A DNA stretch of 64,000 nt from an uncultured Devosia sp. (GTDB lineage Bacteria; Pseudomonadota; Alphaproteobacteria; Rhizobiales; Devosiaceae), in contig NZ_CAUQDV010000002.1 of assembly GCF_963517015.1 (NCBI RefSeq), positions 434,001 through 498,000 on the forward strand, read 5' to 3'. The notes under the pieces are model-generated. The model did not search any database. It was not told where the DNA came from and was given only the letters and a program-made list of their open reading frames with translations. A program made the translations under genes and the position numbers. Of this stretch, positions 7,276-16,518 are shown piece by piece. Each line of letters opens with the position of its first letter. Positions within the stretch are counted from its first letter, which is position 1.

Positions 7276-10214
7276 GCGGACAGACCTGCCGCTGCGCGTT
7301 CGCGCAGGGCCTGGGCGTCGCGCGGGGAGACGTCGGGGAACTCGGGGTCGGAACCGACCTCCGGCAGGACTTTCCACGAGCGGGCGCAGCGCTGTCCCTG
7401 TGCAAGTGCAGGAACAACAGCCACGCCGGGCACGTCCTCGAGCGTGAAGGCCTCGGCGGGCGCATCGGCATTGCCGATCTCGATCGCCGAAGTGATGGCG
7501 ATCTCGGCCAGATCTTCGCCGGCCAGCGCGTTCAGATAGCGCTCGTCGGTGATGAAGACCTTCGGTGCCGCTTCCAGCGAAGAACCGATGCGCTTTTCGC
7601 GGCGCTCGATTTCGAGCGCGCCAGTTACGACACGGCGCACGGCGCGGATCAGCGTCCACTTGGCGGCCAGTTCGTCATTGAGCCATTCGCCCGGCAGTTC
7701 GGGGAAGAGGCGCAGGTGAACCGAGGAGCCGGCTTCGGGATAACGCTCGAGCCAGACTTCTTCCATGGTGAAGACCAGGATCGGGGCCAGCCAGGCGGTC
7801 AGGCAGCTATAGAGCTGGTTGAGCACGGTCAGCGCAGCCTTGCGCTTGATGCTCGAGATCGGGTCGCAATAGAGCGTGTCCTTGCGGATATCGAAGTAGA
7901 AGGCCGAGAGCTCGATATTCATGAAATTGGTGAGGAGGCTCACCACGCGGCGGTAGTCATACTCCTTGTAAGCGGTGCGGACCTGCGTATCGAGCTGGGC
8001 GAGACGATGCAGCATGAGCTGCTCGAGCTCGGGCATGTCGGCGAAGGCGACCTCGTCCTTGGCCTCGTAGTGGGCCAGGTTGCCGAGCAGCCAGCGCAGG
8101 GTATTGCGCAGCTTGCGATAGGCATCAACCGTGGTCTGGATGATTTCCTTGCCGAGGCGCAGGTCTTCGGAATAGTCCGACGAGGCCACCCAGAGGCGCA
8201 GGATATCGGCACCATATTGCTTGATGATGTCCTGCGGGGCGACGGTATTGCCCAGCGACTTGCTCATCTTCTTGCCGTCGCCATCCATGGTGAAGCCATG
8301 GGTCAGCACGCCCTCATAGGGAGCATGGCCATTGGTGGCGCAGCTTTCGAGCAGGGACGAGTGGAACCAGCCGCGATGCTGATCGCTGCCTTCGAGATAG
8401 AGCGAGGCCGGGAATTTCAGATGCGGCCACTTCTGCTTGTTGCGCAGCACGAAGGCATGGGTCGAGCCGGAGTCGAACCAGACGTCGAGCACGTCGCGGA
8501 CCATTTCATAGTCATCGGCCTTGTGGGCATCGCCGAGATAGCGCTGTGCGGCGCCGTCCTTGTACCAGGCGTCTGCGCCCTCTTCCTCGAAGCTCTGGGC
8601 GATGCGGTGATTGACCAGATCGTCCTTGAGGATTTCACCCGTCGCCTTGCTGACGAAAACGGTGATCGGCACCCCCCAAGCGCGCTGACGCGACAGCACC
8701 CAGTCCGGGCGATCGGCGATCATGGCGCGCAGGCGGTTCTGCCCGGCTGCGGGATAGAACTTCGTCGCGTCGATGGCGTTGAGCGCACGATGGCGCAGCG
8801 TATCGCCGGCAGCGCCCTCGATGTCCTTGTCCATATAGACAAACCATTGCGGCGTGTTGCGATAGATCACCGGCTTCTTGGAGCGCCAGGAATGGGGATA
8901 CTGATGCTTGACGCGGCCGCGGGCGATGATGTTGCCGCGCTCAGCCAGAGCGGTGATGACGCGCTGGTTGGCATCGCCCTTCTTGCCATTGTCGTCGATG
9001 ACGCGGGCGCCATCAAAGCCGGGTGCTTCCTTGGTGTAGAACCCGCCGTCATCCACCGCGAAGGGGATTGACGGGTCGATGCCACGGGCTTGAAGGGCAC
9101 GCGAGGCATTGATCCAGGCTTCATAGTCCTCAAGGCCATGACCCGGCGCGGTATGAACAAAGCCCGTACCCGCATCGTCGGTCACGTGATCGCCCGAGAT
9201 CAGGGGCACGTCGAAAGCATAGCCATCGCCATGGCCGCGCAGCGGATGAGCGACGAGCATGGTGGCCAGATCGGCGGCGCCGACCGCTTCGCGCTTTTCG
9301 AACGCCTCCACCTTTGCCTTGGCAAAGACCTCGGCAGCGAGCTTGTCGGCGAGGATATAGCGTTCGCCGGTCTTGGCCCAATTTTCCGCCGGCGCCTGCG
9401 TCACTTCATAGGCGCTGTAATCCACCTTGGGTGAATAGGTGACGGCGCGGTTGGCGGGGATGGTCCAGGGCGTGGTGGTCCAGATGACGACCGAAGCGCC
9501 TTGGTGCGCAGTCGTGGTCACCGGGAACTTCACCCAGATCGTGTCGCTTTCGTAATCCGCATATTCGATCTCGGCTTCGGCCAGCGCCGTGCGTTCGACG
9601 ACCGACCACATGACGGGCTTGGAACCGCGATAGAGCTGGCCGGTGGTGGCGACCTTCATCAGCTCGCGGGCGATCTGGGCTTCGGCATCGTAGCTCATGG
9701 TGAGATAGGGATTGTCCCATTCACCCAAGACGCCAAGGCGCTTGAATTCCTCGCGCTGGATATCGACCCACTGCTCGGCAAAGGCGCGGCATTCCTGGCG
9801 GAATTCGACCACCGGAACCTCGTTTTTATCCTTGCCCTTGGCGCGATACTGCTCTTCGATCTTCCATTCGATGGGCAGGCCATGGCAATCCCAACCCGGC
9901 ACATAGGCCGAGTTGAAGCCCAGCATCTGCATGGAGCGGGAGACCAGATCCTTCAGCGTCTTGTTGAGCGCGTGACCGATATGGATATTGCCATTGGCAT
10001 AGGGAGGGCCGTCATGCAGCGTGAAGTGCGGACGATCCTTGGCCTGCTCGCGCTGCAGCGCATAGAGGTCCATGTCTTCCCAACGCTTGAGCCAATCGGG
10101 CTCGCGCTGGGGCAGGCCCGCGCGCATGGGGAATTCGGTCTCCGGCAAAAACAGCGTGGCCGAGTAATCGGTTTCGGCGGCGCCCGTGGCGGTATCGGTC
10201 ATGGAAAACGGCAA
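7272..10214 (-). CDS. ileS: Isoleucyl-tRNA synthetase
   Basis: Charges tRNA-Ile, 980 residues, normal for bacterial IleRS. The class I signatures are present: HIGH in GNIHIGHALNKTLKD and KMSKS in GKKMSKSLGNTVAPQ. The editing domain lies between, with TTTPWTIPANRA and GTGFVHTAPGHGLEDY. The C-terminal end reads RCARSWKVLPEVGSD, keeping one Cys where many IleRS have a four-Cys zinc site, so that zinc finger appears lost. The stop overlaps the lspA start. The 199 bp upstream contain a palindromic repeat that separates it from ribF. Confidence 0.97.
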   Translation of the reverse strand: MPFSMTDTATGAAETDYSATLFLPETEFPMRAGLPQREPDWLKRWEDMDLYALQREQAKDRPHFTLHDGPPYANGNIHIGHALNKTLKDLVSRSMQMLGFNSAYVPGWDCHGLPIEWKIEEQYRAKGKDKNEVPVVEFRQECRAFAEQWVDIQREEFKRLGVLGEWDNPYLTMSYDAEAQIARELMKVATTGQLYRGSKPVMWSVVERTALAEAEIEYADYESDTIWVKFPVTTTAHQGASVVIWTTTPWTIPANRAVTYSPKVDYSAYEVTQAPAENWAKTGERYILADKLAAEVFAKAKVEAFEKREAVGAADLATMLVAHPLRGHGDGYAFDVPLISGDHVTDDAGTGFVHTAPGHGLEDYEAWINASRALQARGIDPSIPFAVDDGGFYTKEAPGFDGARVIDDNGKKGDANQRVITALAERGNIIARGRVKHQYPHSWRSKKPVIYRNTPQWFVYMDKDIEGAAGDTLRHRALNAIDATKFYPAAGQNRLRAMIADRPDWVLSRQRAWGVPITVFVSKATGEILKDDLVNHRIAQSFEEEGADAWYKDGAAQRYLGDAHKADDYEMVRDVLDVWFDSGSTHAFVLRNKQKWPHLKFPASLYLEGSDQHRGWFHSSLLESCATNGHAPYEGVLTHGFTMDGDGKKMSKSLGNTVAPQDIIKQYGADILRLWVASSDYSEDLRLGKEIIQTTVDAYRKLRNTLRWLLGNLAHYEAKDEVAFADMPELEQLMLHRLAQLDTQVRTAYKEYDYRRVVSLLTNFMNIELSAFYFDIRKDTLYCDPISSIKRKAALTVLNQLYSCLTAWLAPILVFTMEEVWLERYPEAGSSVHLRLFPELPGEWLNDELAAKWTLIRAVRRVVTGALEIERREKRIGSSLEAAPKVFITDERYLNALAGEDLAEIAITSAIEIGNADAPAEAFTLEDVPGVAVVPALAQGQRCARSWKVLPEVGSDPEFPDVSPRDAQALRERAAAGLSA

Positions 10215-10289
10215 TCGGTAAGGAAGATTTCGGCCCGCCTTGTAGCAAGGCAGGTTGGATGGGGCAAAGGTTGATTTGATGTCAAGAGG

Positions 10290-10407
10290 GTACCCCCTCC
10301 TAACCTCCCCCTGATAGGGGGAGGGACTGCGCCGGTGATTTGGTTGGATAGCGCCCCACGCTCGATCTGTCCCTCCCCCTTTTCAGGGGGAGGATAGGTG
10401 GGGGTAT
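10290..10407. repeat. Dispersed ~118-bp palindromic element, copy 2
   Basis: Same architecture as the copy at 3192-3310: GTACCCCCTCC end, left hairpin CCTCCCCCTGATAGGGGG, a variable centre of about 50 bp, right hairpin CCTCCCCCTTTTCAGGGGG, and GTGGGGGTAT end. It occupies the space between ribF and ileS, both on the minus strand. Confidence 0.85.
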
Positions 10408-10413
10408 TCTTCG

Positions 10414-11385
10414 CTACCCCAAAAACCCCAGCCTTGCGTCCAGCTCGCTCAGCGGCTTGGCTTCGGCCAGCGCCTGGCGCGCCTTGCGGGAGTCCCGGTC
10501 CATCGCGGCAATCAACTCGTCCAGCCCCGAGAACACTTCCTGCCCGCGAATATGGGCGATCAGCGCAACCGAAATGGTCTGGCCGTAGATGTCTTCGCTG
10601 AAATCAAAGAGATGGGTTTCGAAGGGCGGACGCTGGTTGTTGAACATGGGCTTGCCAAAGGCAGCGACACCATCGAACAGCCGATCACCCAGGCGGGCGC
10701 GGACAGCATAGACGCCTTGTGCCAGCTGGAAATTGTGATGGGTCATGGTGTTGGCAGTCGGGTAACCGAGCTCCCTGCCCCGCTGGTCGCCCTTGACCAC
10801 GCAGCCTTCGAAGAACCAGTGGTAACCCAGCAGGCGGTTGGCGGCCGTGACGGCGCCCTCCGACAGCGCCGCACGAATGCGTGAGGAGGAAATCACCTCG
10901 TCACCCTCGTCCATCAGGTCGAGCATTTCGACGGCAAAGCCCTGCTCTTCGCCTGCGCTCTTGAGGAAATTGGGCGTCCCGCGACGCTGGCGGCCAAAAT
11001 GGAAATCGGCGCCGACAATGACGCCGGTCACGCCCAGCGCGTCGACCAGAAAGCGCGAGACGAAATCCTCGGCCTCGATCTGGGAAAAATCGCGGTCAAA
11101 ATTCAGCACGGCAATGGCATCGAGCCCGAAAGCTTGGGCCAACCGCGCCTTTTCATCGGCTTCGGTCAGGCGAAACATGAAGGGCGTGGGCGCAAAGACG
11201 TCGCGCGGATGCGGCTCGAAAGTGAGCACCATGGCCGGCACGCCAGCCTGCGCGGCCCGCTGCTTGAGCGTGCTCAACACGGTCTGATGGCCGCGATGGA
11301 AGCCGTCGAAATTGCCGATGGCGACATAGGCACCGCGCAGATCGGCGGGCACCGCATCGAGACTGTTGAGGCGCAGAAAGCTCAT
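10414..11385 (-). CDS. ribF: Bifunctional riboflavin kinase / FAD synthetase
   Basis: Makes FMN from riboflavin and FAD from FMN, 323 residues from the ATG at 11385 (MSFLRLNSLDAVP); an upstream in-frame extension to 11430 only reads through the neighbour's 3' end. The N-terminal nucleotidyltransferase domain has AIGNFDGFHRGHQTVL, containing the HxGH-type motif, and the ISSSRIRAAL segment. The C-terminal flavokinase domain has RGRELGYPTANTM and the GVAAFGKPMF strand. The gene starts 4 bp after the HAD hydrolase stop, so the two are translated from one message. Confidence 0.96.
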   Translation of the reverse strand: MSFLRLNSLDAVPADLRGAYVAIGNFDGFHRGHQTVLSTLKQRAAQAGVPAMVLTFEPHPRDVFAPTPFMFRLTEADEKARLAQAFGLDAIAVLNFDRDFSQIEAEDFVSRFLVDALGVTGVIVGADFHFGRQRRGTPNFLKSAGEEQGFAVEMLDLMDEGDEVISSSRIRAALSEGAVTAANRLLGYHWFFEGCVVKGDQRGRELGYPTANTMTHHNFQLAQGVYAVRARLGDRLFDGVAAFGKPMFNNQRPPFETHLFDFSEDIYGQTISVALIAHIRGQEVFSGLDELIAAMDRDSRKARQALAEAKPLSELDARLGFLG

Positions 11386-11389
11386 CGGA

Positions 11390-12256
11390 TCACCAGCACA
11401 GGCGCGGCAGAAAGCCCGCCATATGGGCACGGCTGGGGGCTACCAGGTCGGCAATGGCCTGTGGATCGGGCTTGCCGAAGGCGTCAAGCTCTGCGGCATG
11501 GATCGAGCCGGTAACAAAGAGCAGGTCGATACCAAACTGCGCTGCGCCGGTGGCGTCGGTACGGACACTGTCGCCAATCGCCAGGACCCGCGACTTGTCG
11601 AGCGGACCACCATGCGCCTGTTCGGCCAGGCGGAAGGCTTCCTCATAGATCGGCTGATAGGGCTTGCCGGCCATCAGCACCATGCCGCCCATGGCAGCAT
11701 AGAGATCGCCCAGGGCGCCGCCACAATAGATGATCTTGTCGCCATGCTCGACGACGCGGTCAGGATTGGCGCAGATCATGGGCAGCTTGCGGCTCAACCA
11801 GAGCTTGGCACGCTCGCGGTACATTTCGGGCGTGTCTTCGTCAGTATCGAGATCGGTCACGACAACGACTTCGGCTTCCTCCGCTCCGGTGCGGCGCACG
11901 TCGAGCCCTTCGTAGAGCGCGTCGTCTTCGGTGGGCGGACCGACATGGTGGACGGCCTTGCCGCGATATTTGGCAATCATCACGCGAGTGGCGTCGCCCG
12001 AGGATACGATGGCATCATAGGCCGGGCGATGCACGCCGAGCCGGTCGAGCATGTCGACGATCGGGCCGGAAGGGCGTGGTGCATTGGTGATGAAGACCAC
12101 CTTGCCGCCCGCCTCGCGGAATTTCGTCAGGGCATCGACGGCGGTCGGGAAAGCCTCGACGCCATTGTGGACGACGCCCCAGACATCGCTCAGCACCGCG
12201 TCATAGCGCGACGCGAGATCGGAAAGGCCGGAGATATTGGGTAGGGTGCTGGTCAT
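11390..12256 (-). CDS. TIGR01459-type HAD superfamily class IIA hydrolase
   Basis: NagD-like phosphatase of 288 residues. HAD motif I is AVLSDVWGVVHNG (nucleophile Asp, but VWG rather than the DGT form). Motif II is VFITNAPRP, Lys of motif III lies in GKPYQPIYEEA, and motif IV is LAIGDSVRTDATGA. The class IIA cap sits between motifs II and III. This subfamily is alphaproteobacterial and is often placed next to ribF, as here; its natural substrate is not established, though the position suggests a phosphorylated cofactor intermediate. Confidence 0.9.
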   Translation of the reverse strand: MTSTLPNISGLSDLASRYDAVLSDVWGVVHNGVEAFPTAVDALTKFREAGGKVVFITNAPRPSGPIVDMLDRLGVHRPAYDAIVSSGDATRVMIAKYRGKAVHHVGPPTEDDALYEGLDVRRTGAEEAEVVVVTDLDTDEDTPEMYRERAKLWLSRKLPMICANPDRVVEHGDKIIYCGGALGDLYAAMGGMVLMAGKPYQPIYEEAFRLAEQAHGGPLDKSRVLAIGDSVRTDATGAAQFGIDLLFVTGSIHAAELDAFGKPDPQAIADLVAPSRAHMAGFLPRLCW

Positions 12257-12360
12257 CGTGGACTATCCGATGCGGTCAGGATGCTCGTTCTATGTGGCAG
12301 CTTGCCCCTCGGGATCAAGGGGAAACGCATCTGTGCCTGTGCCCAAGTGACTGAGGGCCG

Positions 12361-13593
12361 CTATTCGACCCGGCGCAATTGCGGCACCGGGCGTGGGCCT
12401 TCGACCATCAGATCGGCGCGAACCGGGCCGGGTTCGGCGATGAAAGTGCCCTGAACAAGCGTGATGCCGTCTTCGAGTAATTCGATGATCTGGCGTTCGC
12501 TGATTATGCCCGTACCGAGCAGCTTTATATCAAAGCGGTTGATATAATTGGCGATGTCCGACGCGTGGAAATCGGTGAAGCCTTCGGGCGCAGCGAGGAA
12601 ATTGGCTGCGTCGATGCGCAGCGACCGCACGCCCTGGGCGGCGATCTCGGCAATGTCGATGCGCAGCGAATGGACATTGGTGATGGAGAAGCCGGCGCCC
12701 TTTTTGACGATGGCATCGGCAATGGCCCGTTCGCCGGTGGTGAGGCCCTGCCAGTCGGTTTCGCTGATGGTGAAAATCAGGCCCTGGTTGATGGCGCGAT
12801 TGGCTTCAAGCGTTACCAGCAATTGTTCGGAGGCCGACGAGTCGCGCAGCGTGGCGCGCGAGAGCGGCACATAGAGCGTGATCGGCGTACCACCGGTACG
12901 GGCGCGGCGAGCGATGGTGATCGCCTCGACGAGGCCGATTTCCTCGATGTGGCGGATCAGGTCCTCACCGCCCTTGCGCGGGGTGAAGTCCACCCGATCG
13001 GCCAGCACGCCGTCATCCATGCGCAGGCGCGGCACGAGGTCATATCCCTGCGGGCGACGCTGCGGCAGGGTGACAATGGGCTGGATGTGATAGACGAGAC
13101 GGTCTTCGCTCAGCGCCTGCCGCAGATAGTCGAGCGGAATGGTCGGTTCGCGTTCACGCGGCGGTGGCGGCGTGGGAATCATGCGTTCGCGGCTTACGGG
13201 CAGCTGCTGTTGCTGGGCAGCCTTGGCGCGTTCCTCGATGTCGGACACCGCTTCGGCCACCTGGCGGATCACCGTTCCGAGCACGGAAATATCGGCTTCC
13301 ACGCCCTCGAGACGCGCGCCGGCGTCGACATCGGCCATGGCATTGATGCGCTGGCCGAGCACGGCACCGGCCTGGGCGTCGGTGGCAAGCAGGCGGGACA
13401 GGTCCTCGATGGCCTTTTCGAGCCGGTTTTCCGCGCGCTGGCGCAGGCGGCGTTCCATCAGCACGACGCAGACGCAGCCGAAGACAACGGCCGCGAGAAT
13501 GGCTTCAGCGGGGGTGAAGGTCAGGCCAAAGTAAGCAACGGCCCCGAAGGCGACTGCAGAAAAGGCAATGAACGTATAGACCAATGCCTGCAC
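12361..13593 (-). CDS. Membrane-anchored degenerate EAL-domain protein
   Basis: About 410 residues from a GTG at 13593, which has GAGG 7 nt upstream; a TTG at 13635 would add 14 residues but lacks a properly spaced ribosome site. Two hydrophobic helices occupy residues 1-48, followed by a coiled-coil-like stretch to about 130, a Pro-rich linker, then an EAL fold from about 155. The EAL signature is replaced by GYDLVPRL, and the metal-binding and loop-6 motifs are not recognisable; the end reads LVQGTFIAEPGP where active proteins have QGYxFxxP. It is therefore probably a c-di-GMP sensor or scaffold, not a phosphodiesterase. Confidence 0.85.
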   Translation of the reverse strand: MQALVYTFIAFSAVAFGAVAYFGLTFTPAEAILAAVVFGCVCVVLMERRLRQRAENRLEKAIEDLSRLLATDAQAGAVLGQRINAMADVDAGARLEGVEADISVLGTVIRQVAEAVSDIEERAKAAQQQQLPVSRERMIPTPPPPREREPTIPLDYLRQALSEDRLVYHIQPIVTLPQRRPQGYDLVPRLRMDDGVLADRVDFTPRKGGEDLIRHIEEIGLVEAITIARRARTGGTPITLYVPLSRATLRDSSASEQLLVTLEANRAINQGLIFTISETDWQGLTTGERAIADAIVKKGAGFSITNVHSLRIDIAEIAAQGVRSLRIDAANFLAAPEGFTDFHASDIANYINRFDIKLLGTGIISERQIIELLEDGITLVQGTFIAEPGPVRADLMVEGPRPVPQLRRVE

Positions 13594-13703
13594 GGGCGAT
13601 CCTCGAAACCCTTCCCAGATGCCTAGATTCGGCAATCCCTCTTAGCATTGCAGGCGAGAGCACAAAAGCGCGCAACCGGGCCTGTCCCAAGCCAATTTAA
13701 CCT

Positions 13704-14909
13704 TCAGGTAACGAAGAGGTCCCAGGCGCGGGCAAAGAAGCGGCGGAACAGCAGCATCTGTGCCACGCCGTCGGCCGCAGCAGCCGTGCCCATCTTGCCC
13801 AGCGACAGGGTCGGCACCTGCCGCGAATTGGGGAGTTGTGCCAGATGGTGGGTCACCCGCTCGACCAGGCGGGCCATGACGTCACGCGGCAGGATGCCGT
13901 CGATCACCACGCGTTCGACTTCGATCACCGCGCTGGTGTTGAGCACGGCAACCGCCAGCGCGCGGGCAGCGTCGTCGAACCAAGCATCGGCCTCAGGCGG
14001 CAGGCTGGACCAGTCCCATTTCGACACCTTGGTCTGGGGCAGCTTGCCACCGGCGGCCTCGACACGCCGTTGCAGCGCCAGCAGCGAGGCCGTGTCCTGG
14101 ACTGTCGCGAGCTTTCCATCGGCATCGGGCACGATGATGTCCCCCAGACTCGCGCCATTGCTGCTGCGACTTTCCCAGAGACTGCCGTTGATCAGGATGC
14201 CGGCCCCCAGAAAAGCGCCGATGTAAAGGCAGGCAAAGCTGGCCGGCCAGGGCTGGGGCAGTGCCAGCCATTCGCTCCAGGAGGCGGAACTGCCCACGCT
14301 GATGCAGCTGGTTTCCAGCCCGGTGAGGTCCTGCAGGTGGGCTGCGATATCGACTTCTGCCCAGAGCGCGAGCTGTTCTTCCGGGGCGCCCAGGGCCTTG
14401 AGGCCATCGGCGAGATTGCGGGAGATCGACACGCCAAGGCCCACCATGCGGTCGGACTGCTGCCGCGTCAGGCCTGCGCGGAGCGTCGTGACCTCGGCCG
14501 CGATGTCGGTGAAAATCGTCCCGGCATCGGGCCAGGCGTGGTTGCGACTGACACTGGCCAGGGTCTGACCGGTCATCGACAGCAATACGACTTCAAGACT
14601 ACGCCAGCCGATTTCCACGCCGATGACATAGGCGCCATCGGAATTGATGAACAACGGCGTCGCCGGCTGCCCGCGCCGCCCGCGCAAGGGGGTGCCGCGC
14701 AGGACCAGATCACGCGATTCCAGTTCGGCGAGGATGCGGGAGGTGGTTTGCGGGCCGAGGCCCGAAAGCCGCGCCAGATCCGCATTGGATGAGCCGGGAT
14801 TGATCGCGATCAGTGTCAGGACGGCACGCTCATTGGCGACGCGCACACCCGACTGGGCAAAGCCCCGGGCCTGCGGCTCATTGATGTCGACGGCAAAGTT
14901 CCTGTGCAT
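13704..14909 (-). CDS. ROK-family transcriptional regulator
   Basis: Sugar-responsive repressor type, 401 residues. The N-terminal winged helix reads RAVLTLIAINPGSSNADLARLSGLGPQTTSRILAEL in pieces, followed by the wing GRRGQPATPLFINSDG. The ROK sugar-kinase-like domain begins with AYVIGVEIGWRSLEVVLL. The usual ROK zinc motif CxCGxxGCxE is not present, so it may not bind zinc as NagC/Mlc do. No sugar transporter is adjacent, leaving the effector unknown. It is divergent from the sigma-54 regulator gene across a 9-N9-9 inverted repeat, a likely operator. Confidence 0.85.
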   Translation of the reverse strand: MHRNFAVDINEPQARGFAQSGVRVANERAVLTLIAINPGSSNADLARLSGLGPQTTSRILAELESRDLVLRGTPLRGRRGQPATPLFINSDGAYVIGVEIGWRSLEVVLLSMTGQTLASVSRNHAWPDAGTIFTDIAAEVTTLRAGLTRQQSDRMVGLGVSISRNLADGLKALGAPEEQLALWAEVDIAAHLQDLTGLETSCISVGSSASWSEWLALPQPWPASFACLYIGAFLGAGILINGSLWESRSSNGASLGDIIVPDADGKLATVQDTASLLALQRRVEAAGGKLPQTKVSKWDWSSLPPEADAWFDDAARALAVAVLNTSAVIEVERVVIDGILPRDVMARLVERVTHHLAQLPNSRQVPTLSLGKMGTAAAADGVAQMLLFRRFFARAWDLFVT

Positions 14910-14994
14910 GATCTGAGACTTAATCGTCTCCGCCCGTTCGGATCAAGCGCCAATGGCAAGGTGCGACATTCGCATTTTGCGCGCGATCGGAACG

Positions 14995-15021
14995 GATTGT
15001 TTACCCTGTTGCTAAACAATC
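14995..15021. promoter_or_regulatory. Inverted repeat, probable operator between divergent regulators
   Basis: GATTGTTTA-N9-TAAACAATC is a perfect 9-bp inverted repeat in the 180-bp gap between the ROK gene and the sigma-54 regulator gene. Its symmetry and AT-rich composition fit a dimeric repressor site; ROK autoregulation is the simplest guess. Confidence 0.55.
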
Positions 15022-15092
15022 GGCTCAAGACCGGCAGGACCGCACGGCCACAGCCGGCATGACCACTTGACGAGATGCGAGGACGAGGCTGC

Positions 15093-16517
15093 ATGGCGAT
15101 GCACAATCGAGGCGATGGCGTTCCTTCCGGCCAGTTGCTGCTGATCGATGCCGACAGCGACAGCGCGCCGCTGCTGGCGGAAGCACTTGGCCTGAGCCTC
15201 GGCGGCAGCCTTGCCATCACCATTGCCCCCAGCGGTCGGCAGGGTGCCGAACGGCTGCGCGACGGCAAGTTCGACATCGTGCTCGCCGATCTTGCCAGCC
15301 TGCGCGACCTCAGCGATCGCAGCGATGATGCCGTGACGCGCCTGGTGCGGCTCGCCGATGGCGCGCTGGTGGTGGCGCTTTCCGATGGTGCGTCGGTCAC
15401 CGCGGCTGTCGCTGCCATGCGGGCCGGGGCGCATGACTATGTCACCAAGCCGATCAGCGGCCCCGCCATGGCGACACGGCTGGGCGAGCTGGCGCAGCGC
15501 CACGGCAAGGCGCGCACGATTGCCATCGAGCCGCGCCGCGAAGGGCTGAGCGATTTTGCCGGTTTCATCGGCGCCTCGAGCGCCATGCAATTTGTCTATG
15601 AGCAGATCGGCCGTATCGCCGCATCTTCTGCCCCGGTGTTCATCACCGGCGAGAGCGGCACGGGCAAGGATGTCTGCGCCGAAGCCCTGCATGCCAAGGG
15701 GCCGCGCGCCAACAAGCGCCTCGTCGCCATCAATTGCGCCGCGATTCCGCGCGACCTGATGGAAAGCGAATTGTTCGGGGTGGCGCGTGGCGCCTTTACA
15801 GGGGCACACGAGGACCGCAAGGGCGCGGCTGAACTGGCCGATGGCGGCACGCTGTTTCTCGACGAAATCGGCGAAATGGATCTGTCGCTGCAGAGCAAGC
15901 TGCTGCGGTTCCTGCAGACCGGAACCCTCAGCCGGGTTGGCGAATCGGGTGTGCGGCAGGTGGACGTCCGCGTCATATGCGCCACCAACCGCAATCCGAT
16001 GCAGTTGATAAGCGAGAAGAAATTCCGCGAGGACCTGTTCTATCGCCTGCATGTCCTGCCGATCCACCTGCCGCCCCTGCGGCAGCGGCCGAGTGACATC
16101 ATGGCGCTGGCCCAGCATTTCCTCGACCGCTACAGCGCCGAGGAACACAAGAGCTTTGCCGGCTTTGCGGCCGATGTGGCCAACCTGCTGACGGCAGCCG
16201 AGTGGAAGGGCAATGTGCGCCAGTTGCAGAATCTGGTTCGCCGTCTCGTCGTCATGCATGACGGCCAAGAAGTCAGCATGAAGATGCTGCGCAGCGCCGA
16301 CATCGAGCAGCGCGGCATCGTGGCGATCGAAGCCGCACCGCGTGCAGAGCGGCGGCAGGCGATCCGGCCGATGTGGCAGCAGGAGCAGCGGATCATCGAG
16401 GATGCCATTGCCAGCTTCGGTGGCAATGTGTCGCTCGCTGCAGCCGCGCTCGAAATCAGCCCGTCGACCATCTATCGCAAGCGCCAGGGCTGGGCCGACA
16501 TGGCGGCCGCCAGCTAG
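15093..16517 (+). CDS. Sigma-54-dependent response regulator (NtrC family)
   Basis: Activator of RpoN promoters, about 474 residues from the ATG at 15093 (GAGG 4 nt upstream); an ATG at 15075 would add six residues. An N-terminal receiver domain has its phospho-Asp near residue 66 (FDIVLADL) and Lys in DYVTKPI. The AAA+ domain carries Walker A GESGTGKD (186-193), the sigma-54 contact loop GAFTGA (233-238), Walker B GGTLFLDEIGEM, and the arginine-finger region FREDLFYRLHVLPI. A Fis-type HTH ends the protein (SLAAAALEISPSTIYRKRQ). All key residues are intact. No partner histidine kinase is nearby. Confidence 0.94.
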   Translation: MAMHNRGDGVPSGQLLLIDADSDSAPLLAEALGLSLGGSLAITIAPSGRQGAERLRDGKFDIVLADLASLRDLSDRSDDAVTRLVRLADGALVVALSDGASVTAAVAAMRAGAHDYVTKPISGPAMATRLGELAQRHGKARTIAIEPRREGLSDFAGFIGASSAMQFVYEQIGRIAASSAPVFITGESGTGKDVCAEALHAKGPRANKRLVAINCAAIPRDLMESELFGVARGAFTGAHEDRKGAAELADGGTLFLDEIGEMDLSLQSKLLRFLQTGTLSRVGESGVRQVDVRVICATNRNPMQLISEKKFREDLFYRLHVLPIHLPPLRQRPSDIMALAQHFLDRYSAEEHKSFAGFAADVANLLTAAEWKGNVRQLQNLVRRLVVMHDGQEVSMKMLRSADIEQRGIVAIEAAPRAERRQAIRPMWQQEQRIIEDAIASFGGNVSLAAAALEISPSTIYRKRQGWADMAAAS

Positions 16518-16518
16518 G

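Noticed and set aside
15012..16268. 418-codon minus-strand frame opposite the sigma-54 regulator.
   Set aside because: The plus-strand gene has complete receiver, AAA+ and Fis motifs; the antisense frame has none.
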